A stretch of 18,613 nucleotides of DNA from Anaerolineae bacterium. Lineage in GTDB: Bacteria; Chloroflexota; Anaerolineae; JACIWR01. The translations under genes and the position numbers were made by a program. Of the stretch, positions 1-6,553 are shown piece after piece. Position 1 is the first letter of the stretch. Each line of letters starts with the position of its first letter. The stretch is from the NCBI GenBank assembly GCA_021162125.1, contig JAGGZG010000117.1:1-18613 (forward strand), given 5' to 3'. Under the pieces are notes generated by a model that saw only the letters and a program-made list of their open reading frames with translations, had not been told where the DNA came from and did not search any database.

Positions 1-517
1 CCCTTTACCTGGTGCAGTCTTAACGGCAGATGTACAGGATGGACGGATTTCATTACCCGACAGCCATTTATCTATCGCCAGTAGTTTTGCAGATTTCAGA
101 GTGTTGCATAAGTGGAGTCCCGAACCTGTTCGGGGTGCTCTGGCTAACCGGAGGTTGGGGTCTGTCCGGGCCGTTCCGCAACAAGCTGCGGACTCCGGCC
201 GGCGACCGGGCACAAGGACAAATCCCTTAAAAGCAACACACTGGATTTCACAAAGTGGGTGGTCTCCCGGTAACGTGTTGGTCGCTCAGACCCGGCCGGA
301 CGTTTCACGTCCAGGCTACGAGACGCAAGGCCCTCCGGGCCTCTGGAGCCCCCGAAGGGAGCTTCCCACCTCGTAGCCGGGCGGGCTTGTCCTGAGATGA
401 CCTAAATCGTGTCAAGTCCGAGTAACGGGCTTGAATAGCACCTTACCAGACGAATAGCGCAGCCGGGAATACCGACCTCCACACAGGATGAACCAGGTTG
501 ACCTCCCCCAAGTTTGT
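1..517. other. Non-coding, hairpin-rich region with no recognised gene
   Basis: I find no convincing protein gene in this stretch; open frames here lack ribosome-binding sites and read like translated non-coding DNA. It holds several compact inverted repeats: CCCGAA/TTCGGG at 119-134, GGACGT/ACGTCC at 298-312, and a 9-bp pair GGCTACGAG (314-322) with CTCGTAGCC (370-378) that encloses a GGCCC/GGGCC hairpin (329-341) and a GGAGC..GCTTCC hairpin. I compared it by eye with tmRNA, RNase P RNA, SRP RNA, 6S RNA and tRNA signatures and matched none. It could be an unrecognised structured RNA or a degenerate repeat island. Confidence 0.5.
314..378. repeat. Branched inverted repeat closed by a 9-bp stem
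   Basis: GGCTACGAG at 314-322 pairs perfectly with CTCGTAGCC at 370-378. Inside sit two smaller hairpins, GGCCC-TCC-GGGCC at 329-341 and one built on GGAGC (345-349) and GCTTCC (361-366). Immediately upstream is GGACGT-TTC-ACGTCC at 298-312. The layout is that of a cruciform or three-way RNA junction. The tract ACGTCCAGGCT (307-317) recurs at 15430-15440, again after a GGACGT arm, so part of this is a dispersed repeat. Confidence 0.55.
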
Positions 518-546
518 TTGACAAGAAGCTCTGGTAGTTGTACAAT
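518..546 (+). promoter_or_regulatory. Consensus sigma70-type promoter
   Basis: A perfect -35 TTGACA (518-523) is followed by a 17-bp spacer and a -10 TACAAT (541-546, five of six matches to TATAAT). Transcription would start near 553 and run rightward into 553-675, which has no credible protein gene but can fold into a long hairpin. The match is strong for DNA of this base composition. Confidence 0.6.
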
Positions 547-552
547 ACAATC

Positions 553-675
553 ACACAGAGCCGAGGGGAAGTCAGCCCTGATTGAGGTAACGTACAAGTG
601 TCAGCCTCTTACCTGCCTGGGCGGCTTCTCCTCTTGCTTTGCTTGCTCTCGGCGCGCTTATCGCGTCGTACTTTG
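553..675 (+). ncRNA. Possible small structured RNA
   Basis: This is the stretch directly downstream of the consensus promoter at 518-546. GAGGGGAAGTCAGCCC (563-578) pairs with GGGCGGCTTCTCCTC (619-633) over about 15 bp with two G-U pairs and one bulged A. Within that stem AGGTAA (585-590) pairs with TTACCT (609-614), giving a long rod. A further hairpin, GGCGCG-CTTAT-CGCGTC (651-667), is followed by a short T-containing tract and could be a weak terminator. The rod shape recalls 6S RNA loosely, but it is short and I do not see 6S conserved blocks, so no family is assigned. Both ends are inferred. Confidence 0.35.
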
Positions 676-725
676 CGTGTCGAAGGATGACTTTTGCTGA
701 TCTGCACGAATTACGAAAGGGTCTC

Positions 726-822
726 GGGATAGCGTAACAAGTCGGCGCTACCCACGAGGCGTTGGGAGAGAAAAAACGAGGGGATACCCCTCGTGCTCCC
801 CAGGGACTTGCTGCGCTATCCC
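726..822. repeat. 97-bp imperfect palindrome of the GGGATAGCG family
   Basis: GGGATAGCGTAACAAGTC (726-743) is the near-perfect reverse complement of 805-822: 16 of 18 positions match, 17 if one G-T pair is allowed. A smaller perfect hairpin, CGAGGGG-ATA-CCCCTCG (777-793), lies inside. The right arm (788-822) recurs in inverted orientation at 18507-18541 with 32 of 35 bases identical. The left part (726-770) resembles 872-917. This looks like a dispersed palindromic repeat unit, not a gene. Confidence 0.7.
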
Positions 823-871
823 CATACACGGAATTGTCCTCCAGACGAAGGTAGAGTGTAATGTACATTGG

Positions 872-917
872 GGGATAGCGCCACAGTTCTGCGCTGCCCA
901 CAAGATGGTAGGGAGAG
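872..917 (+). repeat. Diverged direct copy of the GGGATAGCG repeat
   Basis: It aligns with 726-770: both begin GGGATAGCG, carry GCGCT.CCCAC about 10 bases later and end GGGAGAG. The GGGATAGCGC and GCGCT-CCC parts can pair with each other, so each copy is also a small inverted repeat. Confidence 0.55.
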
Positions 918-930
918 TTCGTCGGGGACC

Positions 931-1058
931 GCCCGGCGATGAATTCGCCGGGCTACCGAGCGGCGGGCGATAAATCGCCCTTGATTTCGGGCCAGCAGAC
1001 GATTTCAAGCCCGATTTATCGGGCGCTGCTCCGTAGCCGGGGCATTTTATGCCCCGGC
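931..1058. repeat. Cluster of four REP-like hairpins upstream of rsmD
   Basis: Four near-perfect palindromes stand in a row: GCCCGGCGA/TCGCCGGGC (931-953), GGGCGAT/ATCGCCC (965-980), GCCCGA/TCGGGC (1009-1024) and GCCGGGGCAT/ATGCCCCGGC (1036-1058). Each has a GC-rich arm and a short AT-rich centre of the TAAA, TTTA or TGAAT kind, so they look like variants of one repeat type. The first and last carry a nearby CTAC or GTAG tag. Such interspersed hairpins are common between genes in several Chloroflexota genomes, from memory. Confidence 0.65.
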
Positions 1059-1156
1059 GAGGCCGGCCGGCAGATACACCGCGCCTTAAGTTGACGCATA
1101 TGCCCCCTCGCGCTCCCCGGGGAATCGCTGAGCTCTCCCTACATCAGGAGGGAACT

Positions 1157-1738
1157 ATGCGCGTCATCACTGGTGAAGCCAAAGGCAGGCGGTTGCGCCC
1201 GGTGCCAGGAAATGTGACCCGGCCCATCACCGACCGGGTGAAAGGAGCCCTGTTCAACATCCTGGGCGAACGGGTAGTGGGCGCTTCGGTGCTGGACTTA
1301 TTCGCCGGCACGGGGAGCGTGGGCATCGAAGCCCTCAGCCGGGGGGCACAACAGGCGGTGTTCGTGGAACAGGACAAGCGCGCACTGCACACCATCCGCG
1401 AGAACCTGCACGCCACCCACCTGAGAGAGCGTGCGGTGATCATCCCCAGGGACGTATTCGACTATCTGGCCCGGTTGAAGCCGGAGGAAAAATTCGACAT
1501 CATCTACGTCGCCCCACCACAATATAGAGGGCTGTGGGCACGCACGCTGCGCGCCCTGGACCGGAAGACGCCCCTCACCCCACAGGGCGTGGTGATAGTA
1601 CAGATTTTCCCCAAAGAATACGAACCTCTGGCGCTGACGAACCTGGTTCTAACAGATCAGCGCCGCTACGGGAGCACGCTCCTGTGCTTCTACGAATTGG
1701 CGGACGCGGAAGAGTCCGCCAGTGCCCCACCGCACTGA
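1157..1738 (+). CDS. rsmD: 16S rRNA (guanine-N2)-methyltransferase RsmD
   Basis: RsmD uses S-adenosylmethionine to methylate N2 of a single guanine of 16S rRNA (G966 in E. coli) on the assembling 30S subunit. The protein has 193 residues, normal for the family. Diagnostic features are the opening MRVITGEAKGRRL, TRPITDRVKGALFNIL at about 21-36, the SAM-binding loop DLFAGTGSVG at 47-56 and an acidic residue ending VFVEQD. The usual catalytic (D/N)PP(Y/F) motif reads APPQY (119-123). ATG at 1157 is chosen because AGGAGGG (1146-1152) sits just upstream; an in-frame ATG at 1049 would add 36 residues unlike the family and lies inside a repeat hairpin. It is the only plus-strand gene, and the frequent partner coaD is absent. 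Confidence 0.9.
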   Translation: MRVITGEAKGRRLRPVPGNVTRPITDRVKGALFNILGERVVGASVLDLFAGTGSVGIEALSRGAQQAVFVEQDKRALHTIRENLHATHLRERAVIIPRDVFDYLARLKPEEKFDIIYVAPPQYRGLWARTLRALDRKTPLTPQGVVIVQIFPKEYEPLALTNLVLTDQRRYGSTLLCFYELADAEESASAPPH

Positions 1739-1805
1739 TTTGATGGCCCGTCATTCTATTCTGAAGAGCGAAGCGACGCCTGTCCAGTCCTCGGAGGTCG
1801 AACCG

Positions 1806-1834
1806 CCCGGCCCGGAGTGGAGCCGGGTTTTTTA
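1806..1834 (+). terminator. Rho-independent terminator of rsmD
   Basis: CCCGGC (1806-1811) pairs with GCCGGG (1822-1827), or CCCGG (1811-1815) with CCGGG (1823-1827), and six T residues (1828-1833) follow. The T run overlaps the end of the convergent glycosyltransferase gene, whose stop codon is at 1832-1834. On the minus strand the hairpin is not followed by a T run, so it seems to serve rsmD only. Confidence 0.8.
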
Positions 1835-3316
1835 TTGTCTGGCTGATGATTTGATGGGCATCAGTCGAGTGCCACGCAAGGAGAAAACGGTGCGGTCGGG
1901 ATAAAGGGCCATCACCTGCCGATTGGGCAACTCACCCAGGTCAATGGCGTACACCACGTCGGAATCCAACAAGGGGCTATTGGCACAGAACAGGGGGACG
2001 TAACCCGTCCAACTTTCCGTGTGGACGAACACCAGCGCGTGGTGCAGATTAGCACGGCGTGTCGCCTCCAGTGGGGCGGCGGTGACGCCATACCAACCCC
2101 TGTACGTCTGCCACTGCGCGGGTAGATAGATGGTCACGTTGAGCAGCACCAGCACGACCAGCGTCAGGTACGGCAGGAGGGACCAGGAGCGCAGTCGCCG
2201 GGCGACAGCCTGCACCCCCCGTGCGGTGAGCAGCAACAGGGTGGGCAGGGCCTCGAAGTAGTAGCGCGGGCCATAGATGCAGCCGCTGGTCCAGTAAGGG
2301 ATATGCACCAGCACCAACGAGGCGAACACACTCAGGAGCAGGGCATCACGCCGGTCAGCGGAGCCGACGAGAAACAGAAGAACGATGAAGGCCAGGCTGA
2401 CGGCGGGCCAGCCAAAAAGGTGAGTGCTCAGTGCTGCCAGGTTGGTCGCGGTGTTGCGCAGCCCCTCGCCCAGGGTGTGATAGCCGTACTTGCCGCGTCC
2501 CGCGCCGAATCCCCAGCGGTCGAACGGCCACCACAATTCGTAAGGAGCGAGAAATGGATTGCCGGTCAGAGTCCAAAAATAGGCGGGGAGGAGTGCGGCC
2601 AGGGGCAGGAAGCCGATGACCAGCCACAGGTAGCGACTAAGATCGCCTTCGTGGTCACGCACTGCCCGCGCCACGGCGTAGAGGACGAGAGGCAGGGCCA
2701 CGCCCACTGCAGTGAGCGGGCGGATCAGGAAAGCAACTCCCAGGGCAACGCCGGCCAGCAGGGGATAGCGACGCGCCGTCGAGCGCGTGGTGCGCAGGAG
2801 GAGCCAGGTGAACAGGCTTAGGAACAGCAGGCTGGTGGGATGGGACATCAACGTCCCGGAAAGAAGGAGAAGGAACGGCGAGGACAGGCCCAACGCAGTA
2901 GCCAACAAAGCCACACCGGGATCATACAACTCGCGCCCGATGCGGTAGACGACGATCAGGGTCAGGGCACTGCTCAGCGCGTTCACCAGCCAGGGATGGC
3001 CGCTAAGCACACCCAGGGCCAGCAGCAATGAGTACCCCGGCGGATATTTGCCGAAACGCTTGCCTGCATGGTCGAGGACGAACGGGGCGAAGAACGAAGG
3101 GGGATACCGCGGCGACGGGACGTACATTCTCCCCAGGGCGAAAACTTTGGCCTGGAACAGGTAGGCAACCTCGTCTTCGAGATGAGGCACCCGCTCGAAC
3201 ACACCGCTCGCTACCAGGTTGCCAACCAGAAAGGCGACCAGGGCGATGCCCAGGACAATGGCCCCGTAGCAGGGGAAAAGCGCACTAATACGAAGGTGGA
3301 TCCGGCGAGCCGTCAT
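1832..3316 (-). CDS. GT-C (family 39/ArnT-like) membrane glycosyltransferase
   Basis: This is a 494-residue integral membrane protein with roughly ten or more hydrophobic segments and a soluble tail. After the first helix (about 16-36) comes HLEDEVAYLFQAK (45-57), an acidic loop motif typical of GT-C enzymes such as protein O-mannosyltransferase and ArnT, where acidic residues of the first extracytoplasmic loop act in catalysis. YPPSFFAPF and KYPPGYSLLLALG follow, also usual in these proteins. Such enzymes move a sugar from a polyprenyl-phosphate donor to a lipid, protein or glycan outside the membrane; donor and acceptor cannot be read here. Its ATG overlaps the stop of the upstream FGE-like gene by 4 bp (3313-3316), and no good ribosome-binding site is visible, so translational coupling is likely. 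Confidence 0.8.
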   Translation of the reverse strand: MTARRIHLRISALFPCYGAIVLGIALVAFLVGNLVASGVFERVPHLEDEVAYLFQAKVFALGRMYVPSPRYPPSFFAPFVLDHAGKRFGKYPPGYSLLLALGVLSGHPWLVNALSSALTLIVVYRIGRELYDPGVALLATALGLSSPFLLLLSGTLMSHPTSLLFLSLFTWLLLRTTRSTARRYPLLAGVALGVAFLIRPLTAVGVALPLVLYAVARAVRDHEGDLSRYLWLVIGFLPLAALLPAYFWTLTGNPFLAPYELWWPFDRWGFGAGRGKYGYHTLGEGLRNTATNLAALSTHLFGWPAVSLAFIVLLFLVGSADRRDALLLSVFASLVLVHIPYWTSGCIYGPRYYFEALPTLLLLTARGVQAVARRLRSWSLLPYLTLVVLVLLNVTIYLPAQWQTYRGWYGVTAAPLEATRRANLHHALVFVHTESWTGYVPLFCANSPLLDSDVVYAIDLGELPNRQVMALYPDRTVFSLRGTRLMPIKSSARQ

Positions 3317-4104
3317 TCGCTAACGTCTACAGCCGATACCGCGCAACGAAAGCCGACATTATTGAAAAACAGGAAATCCCCATCCAGGCGGGCGGTGCAG
3401 CAGGCGCGAGCCAGGTCATTGAGCCACGATCCACCTCGCAGTACCCGCCATCCCTCCGCTTCCAGCGACTCGCGGCCATCGTCGGCGTCGTAGGGGTAAG
3501 GGCGGTAGAGACTGCTGGTCCATTCCCACACGTTGCCCACCATGTCACCCACCCCATAAGGGCTATCCGCCTCCGGGGAATAACGGGTAACCGGGCTGGT
3601 GCCGCCGATCCCGGCCTCTTTGGTGTTACAGCGCCCCGGCGCGAACTCGTTGCCCCACGGCCAGCGGCGGCCATCGGTACCCCGGGCTGCCAGCTCCCAC
3701 TCCGCTTCCGTAGGCAGGCGCTTGCCCGCCCAGGCGGCATAGGCCAGGGCATCCTCCCAGGTGACCAATACCACGGGATGGTCATCCTTGCCGGGCGGGT
3801 AGGAGCGGGTCTCGACGTCCCAGTTGTAGTCATACGGGTTCGCCCATTCCACGTCGTAGCAGGGCACAGGATGACCAGTGGCCTCGACGAAACGCTTATA
3901 CTCGGCGTTAGTCACCGGGTAGCGGTCAATGTAGAAAGCGGCCACGACCACTTTGTGAGCGGGCTGTTCGTTACCCCGGCCCTCGTCACTGCCCATGATA
4001 AACTCACCGCCGGGAATGTAAATCATCTCTTTGCCGTCCGCTTCCCAGGTCAGGATGTGACCGGCAGACCGTGAGGGGAGAATTGCTACCTGTTTCTTTG
4101 CCAT
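3313..4104 (-). CDS. Formylglycine-generating-enzyme (SUMF1) domain protein
   Basis: This 263-residue protein is essentially one FGE-sulfatase domain. It shows MIYIPGGEFIMGSD (27-40), FYIDRYPVTNAEYKRF (57-72), VTWEDALAYAAWAGKRLPT (114-132), EAEWELAARG, NVWEWT (191-196), RGGSW (223-227) and GFRC (251-254). True formylglycine-generating enzymes use two cysteines shortly after RGGSY to oxidise a sulfatase cysteine. Here the first position is Asn229, and the only nearby cysteines are the adjacent C235-C236, so sulfatase activation is doubtful. The fold also serves other oxidative or ligand-binding roles. ATG at 4104 has GAGG about 6 nt upstream; ATG at 4116, after AAGGAG, is nearly as good. No signal peptide is obvious. 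It overlaps the glycosyltransferase gene by 4 bp. Confidence 0.85.
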   Translation of the reverse strand: MAKKQVAILPSRSAGHILTWEADGKEMIYIPGGEFIMGSDEGRGNEQPAHKVVVAAFYIDRYPVTNAEYKRFVEATGHPVPCYDVEWANPYDYNWDVETRSYPPGKDDHPVVLVTWEDALAYAAWAGKRLPTEAEWELAARGTDGRRWPWGNEFAPGRCNTKEAGIGGTSPVTRYSPEADSPYGVGDMVGNVWEWTSSLYRPYPYDADDGRESLEAEGWRVLRGGSWLNDLARACCTARLDGDFLFFNNVGFRCAVSAVDVSE

Positions 4105-4163
4105 CTTGTACCTCATCTTCTCCTTCCCGTAGAGCGGGGGGCGTACTCCGCCGCCCTGGGTTC

Positions 4164-4182
4164 GTCGGGCCACGGGCCCGAC
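4164..4182. repeat. Intergenic hairpin, GTCGGGCC palindrome
   Basis: GTCGGGCC (4164-4171) pairs perfectly with GGCCCGAC (4175-4182) around a 3-base centre, between the FHA gene and the FGE-like gene. No T run follows on either strand, so it is not a standard terminator. It resembles the REP-like palindromes near 931-1058, and could shape the mRNA between the two genes. Confidence 0.5.
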
Positions 4183-4197
4183 TTACGAGTGAGAAAA

Positions 4198-5280
4198 TCA
4201 ACGCGGCCCAGAAATCTCAACGTCGTAGGCCAGCACGCACCCACCAAGCCAGATGTGATCTCCAGGATGGAGGGGAATACTCTCACCCAGGCGCACCGGC
4301 ATCCCATTGAGGCGCGTACCATTGGCACTGCCCAGGTCCTCCAGGTAGTGCTGGCCTTCCCAGAAAGTAATCTTTGCGTGACGACGGGAAACGACCGTGG
4401 AAGCATGGCCCTCGTTGGCCAGGTCTACGTCCGGCACAAAGCCGATGGTCGGGTCGCCCCGGCCAATGATCACTTCGCCACCGGCGGGCAAAGAGAAACG
4501 ATGTCCGGTGAAAGTGGCCAGGAAGTAGAAAGTGGGATGGGTTCCCGCTGGCGGCTCACTGATCCAGTCGGGTATAAGGTCATAAGTGAGCAGGCAGTTA
4601 CCCAGCCAGATGCGATCACCGCTGACCAAAAGAACTCGCTCGCCGATGCGCAACATTTTACCGTTGACTTTGGTTCCGTTGGTGCTGCCCAAATCTTCCA
4701 GGAAATGTCGTCCGTTTCGAGCGGAGATGCGCGCGTGGCGGCGGGAGATCATCATCGCCTCCCGATCATCGAAACTCAGATCAATATCCGGCGCGATGCC
4801 CGTGACCGGATCAAAGCGGCCCAGAATGATCTCACCCTCCTCGGGCAGGGCGATGCGATGGTCTGTGGCCTCGACGGTGAGGGCGTAACGCAATGCGCGC
4901 CGCACTTCCGGCCTGGCGCGAGACACCTCCGGGGCTGGAGACGGGGGGACGACCTCGGGTGGAACTGTGGGGACAACTTGCTCTGTAACGGACTCCGCTC
5001 CGATCACAGTAGACCGAGCCTGAGACGCAGCGACCTCGGCCCGCTCCCGCTTGGTAGCCGCACGCAGCCGGCGCTGGAGAAGCGACTCGCGTGGAGCGCG
5101 CGATGCCTCTTCTTCTCGCCTGAGCAGGCAATTGATCTGGAGTAACTCCCAGGTCTGTTGTGTGTCGGTGCGAGCGGCGAAGGCACGGTGCAGCATGGCC
5201 TTGACACTGGGTGAGGTGAGGGATTCCTCAATGCATCGAGCGCGCACAGCCTCCGGACACTCGCGGCAGTTGTACTTCAT
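4198..5280 (-). CDS. Tandem FHA-domain protein with Cys-rich N-terminus
   Basis: This 360-residue cytosolic protein has two forkhead-associated domains, which bind phosphothreonine peptides. FHA1 (about 133-235) shows LGRFDP, ISRRHARI and LEDLGSTNGTKVNG. FHA2 (about 252-354) shows IGRGDP, VSRRHAKI and LEDLGSANGTRLNG. The Arg, Ser-Arg-Arg-His and Asn residues needed for phosphopeptide binding are present in both. The N-terminus holds C5, C8, C16 and C51 (NCRECP...RC...NC), possibly a small metal-binding motif, then a charged helix (52-90) and a Pro/Val-rich linker. ATG at 5280 follows GGGAG with 8 nt spacing; a longer in-frame version would run over its own promoter. No kinase or phosphatase is next to it; its neighbours are a cyclase response regulator upstream and an FGE-like protein downstream. 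Confidence 0.88.
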   Translation of the reverse strand: MKYNCRECPEAVRARCIEESLTSPSVKAMLHRAFAARTDTQQTWELLQINCLLRREEEASRAPRESLLQRRLRAATKRERAEVAASQARSTVIGAESVTEQVVPTVPPEVVPPSPAPEVSRARPEVRRALRYALTVEATDHRIALPEEGEIILGRFDPVTGIAPDIDLSFDDREAMMISRRHARISARNGRHFLEDLGSTNGTKVNGKMLRIGERVLLVSGDRIWLGNCLLTYDLIPDWISEPPAGTHPTFYFLATFTGHRFSLPAGGEVIIGRGDPTIGFVPDVDLANEGHASTVVSRRHAKITFWEGQHYLEDLGSANGTRLNGMPVRLGESIPLHPGDHIWLGGCVLAYDVEISGPR

Positions 5281-5337
5281 GCGCTCTTCTCCCTGTCCCC
5301 AGAGCTGTGGGTGGAAGAACGATAGCTCGTCAGTAAT

Positions 5338-5368
5338 ATTATACCACAGAATCAGGCGAAGATGCCAA
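5338..5368 (-). promoter_or_regulatory. Promoter of the FHA gene
   Basis: On the minus strand a -35 TTGGCA (complement of 5363-5368) is followed by a 19-bp spacer and a perfect -10 TATAAT (complement of 5338-5343). It lies between the stop of the cyclase gene (5393) and the FHA start (5280), so FHA, FGE-like and glycosyltransferase genes can form a unit of their own. The spacer is slightly long. Confidence 0.5.
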
Positions 5369-5392
5369 AAGACAGATTCCGTGCCCCCCGGT

Positions 5393-6463
5393 TTAATCGG
5401 AAAGCCCTTGCAGCTCGTAGACCCTGATCGGCTCCTGTCGCCCGCGGAGCACCTGGGGCTCCAGTTCCCGTACCACCGCCCGGTCGGTGACCGAGCGGTA
5501 AGTCGCGGCACTGATGAGAATCTGCCCCTTCTCCGCTAATTCTTGCAGGCGCTTGGCGACGTTCGCTGTATCACCAATCACGGTGTAATGCATTACCAAC
5601 TCGGAGCCCACGTTGCCCACGATGGCCTCCCCGGTGTGCAGTCCCATGGCTAACCCCAGGCTGGTGAGGTCCTCAGTCTGCCATTTCTCTTTCCACGCCT
5701 GGAACGCCTCGCGCAACTCCAATGCCGTCTTCAGTGCGCGCCATTCATCGTCCTCGTAGCTCACCGGAGCGCCGTAGAAGGCCATGATAGCGTCACCCAG
5801 GAAGTTATCGAAGGTGCCCCGCCATTTGAAGATGATCTTGGTCAGTTCCGAAAAACAGGTATTCAGCAGCTCAACCACCCGGGTGGGGCTGTGCTGCTCC
5901 GCAAACTGGGTAAAACCCTTGATGTCCACGAATAGAACGGTTACCATTCGGGTCTCCCCACCCAGTTGCAGGTACCGATCGGGATCGCGCAGTATCTGGG
6001 TGGAGACCTCCGTGGACATGTAGCGGTTTAGCACGTCATACAGCAGGGCATTCTTGCGCTCCAACTCGTCGTACAGGCGCTTGATGCGCAGCAGCGATTT
6101 CACTCGCGCCGCCAGCTCGTAGATATTGAACGGCTTGCTCAGAAAATCGTCGGCCCCGACCTCGATGGCCTTGATCTTGTCCTCGGTCTCGCGCAGGGCG
6201 GTGACCATGACAATGGGGATCAGGCGGGTCTCTTCGCGCTTTTTCAGCCGAGCACACACCTCCAGACCATTCAGGCCGGGCATCATCACGTCGAGCAAGA
6301 TCAAATCCGGGGGCTGAGCCGCCACAATCTCCAGAGCCCGCTCCCCACTGCTGGCCGTCACCACTTCGTAGCCGATGCTGGTCAGATAGGCATGTAGAAG
6401 CTCCGTGTTGCGGAAATCGTCATCCACTACCAATATCTTAGCTTGCCCTACGTCCTCTAGCAT
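5393..6463 (-). CDS. Response regulator with class III adenylate/guanylate cyclase domain
   Basis: The 356-residue protein joins a receiver domain (about 8-125) to a class III nucleotide cyclase domain (about 170-352) through a helical linker. The receiver has the acidic pair at 14-16, phospho-acceptor D58 (ILLDVMMPG), T88 and K110 (SKPF). The cyclase has metal-binding D180 (FVDIKGF) and D224 (FLGDAIMA), and transition-state N301 and R305 (GDTANVAKR). T294 fits subclass IIIb, but the substrate-selecting Lys four residues before D224 is Asn (N220), so substrate preference or activity is uncertain. A GAGGAAAG-like ribosome-binding site precedes ATG 6463. It lies 90 bp after a histidine kinase protein, its likely phosphate source; signal output would be cAMP or cGMP. 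Confidence 0.88.
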   Translation of the reverse strand: MLEDVGQAKILVVDDDFRNTELLHAYLTSIGYEVVTASSGERALEIVAAQPPDLILLDVMMPGLNGLEVCARLKKREETRLIPIVMVTALRETEDKIKAIEVGADDFLSKPFNIYELAARVKSLLRIKRLYDELERKNALLYDVLNRYMSTEVSTQILRDPDRYLQLGGETRMVTVLFVDIKGFTQFAEQHSPTRVVELLNTCFSELTKIIFKWRGTFDNFLGDAIMAFYGAPVSYEDDEWRALKTALELREAFQAWKEKWQTEDLTSLGLAMGLHTGEAIVGNVGSELVMHYTVIGDTANVAKRLQELAEKGQILISAATYRSVTDRAVVRELEPQVLRGRQEPIRVYELQGLSD

Positions 6464-6553
6464 AACCTCGTTCTTTCCTCAGCAGGGTTCTGTCCCTCGC
6501 TCCGGTGGCCTACGGTCTCAACCGGCCTCTCCGTGCGGCGTCCGGAGTCCTTT

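Noticed and set aside
101..376. Open frame of 91 codons at the left end
   Set aside because: It runs through several perfect hairpins, has Pro/Arg/Gly-rich composition and no ribosome-binding site.
1..517. tmRNA, RNase P RNA or SRP RNA in the left region
   Set aside because: The conserved landmarks of these RNAs, such as the RNase P GGAAAGTC block or the SRP GGAAGG tetraloop region, are not present on either strand.
553..675. 6S RNA identity for the first transcript
   Set aside because: The rod is too short, has only a small central bulge, and lacks the conserved 6S blocks I know.
488..700. Open frame of 70 codons downstream of the 518-546 promoter
   Set aside because: It starts before the promoter, has no ribosome-binding site, and its sequence is Cys/Ser/Arg-rich without family resemblance; the DNA is better explained by an RNA hairpin.
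931..1058. CRISPR array
   Set aside because: The units are palindromes of different sequence and length without constant repeats or regular spacers.
2303..2821. Plus-strand open frame of 172 codons
   Set aside because: It is antisense to the membrane glycosyltransferase and is Gln/Gly/Glu-rich, as expected from the complement of hydrophobic codons.
4105..4173. Longer start for the FGE-like protein
   Set aside because: The extra codons overlap the GTCGGGCC hairpin and lack a ribosome-binding site, while starts at 4104 and 4116 have one.
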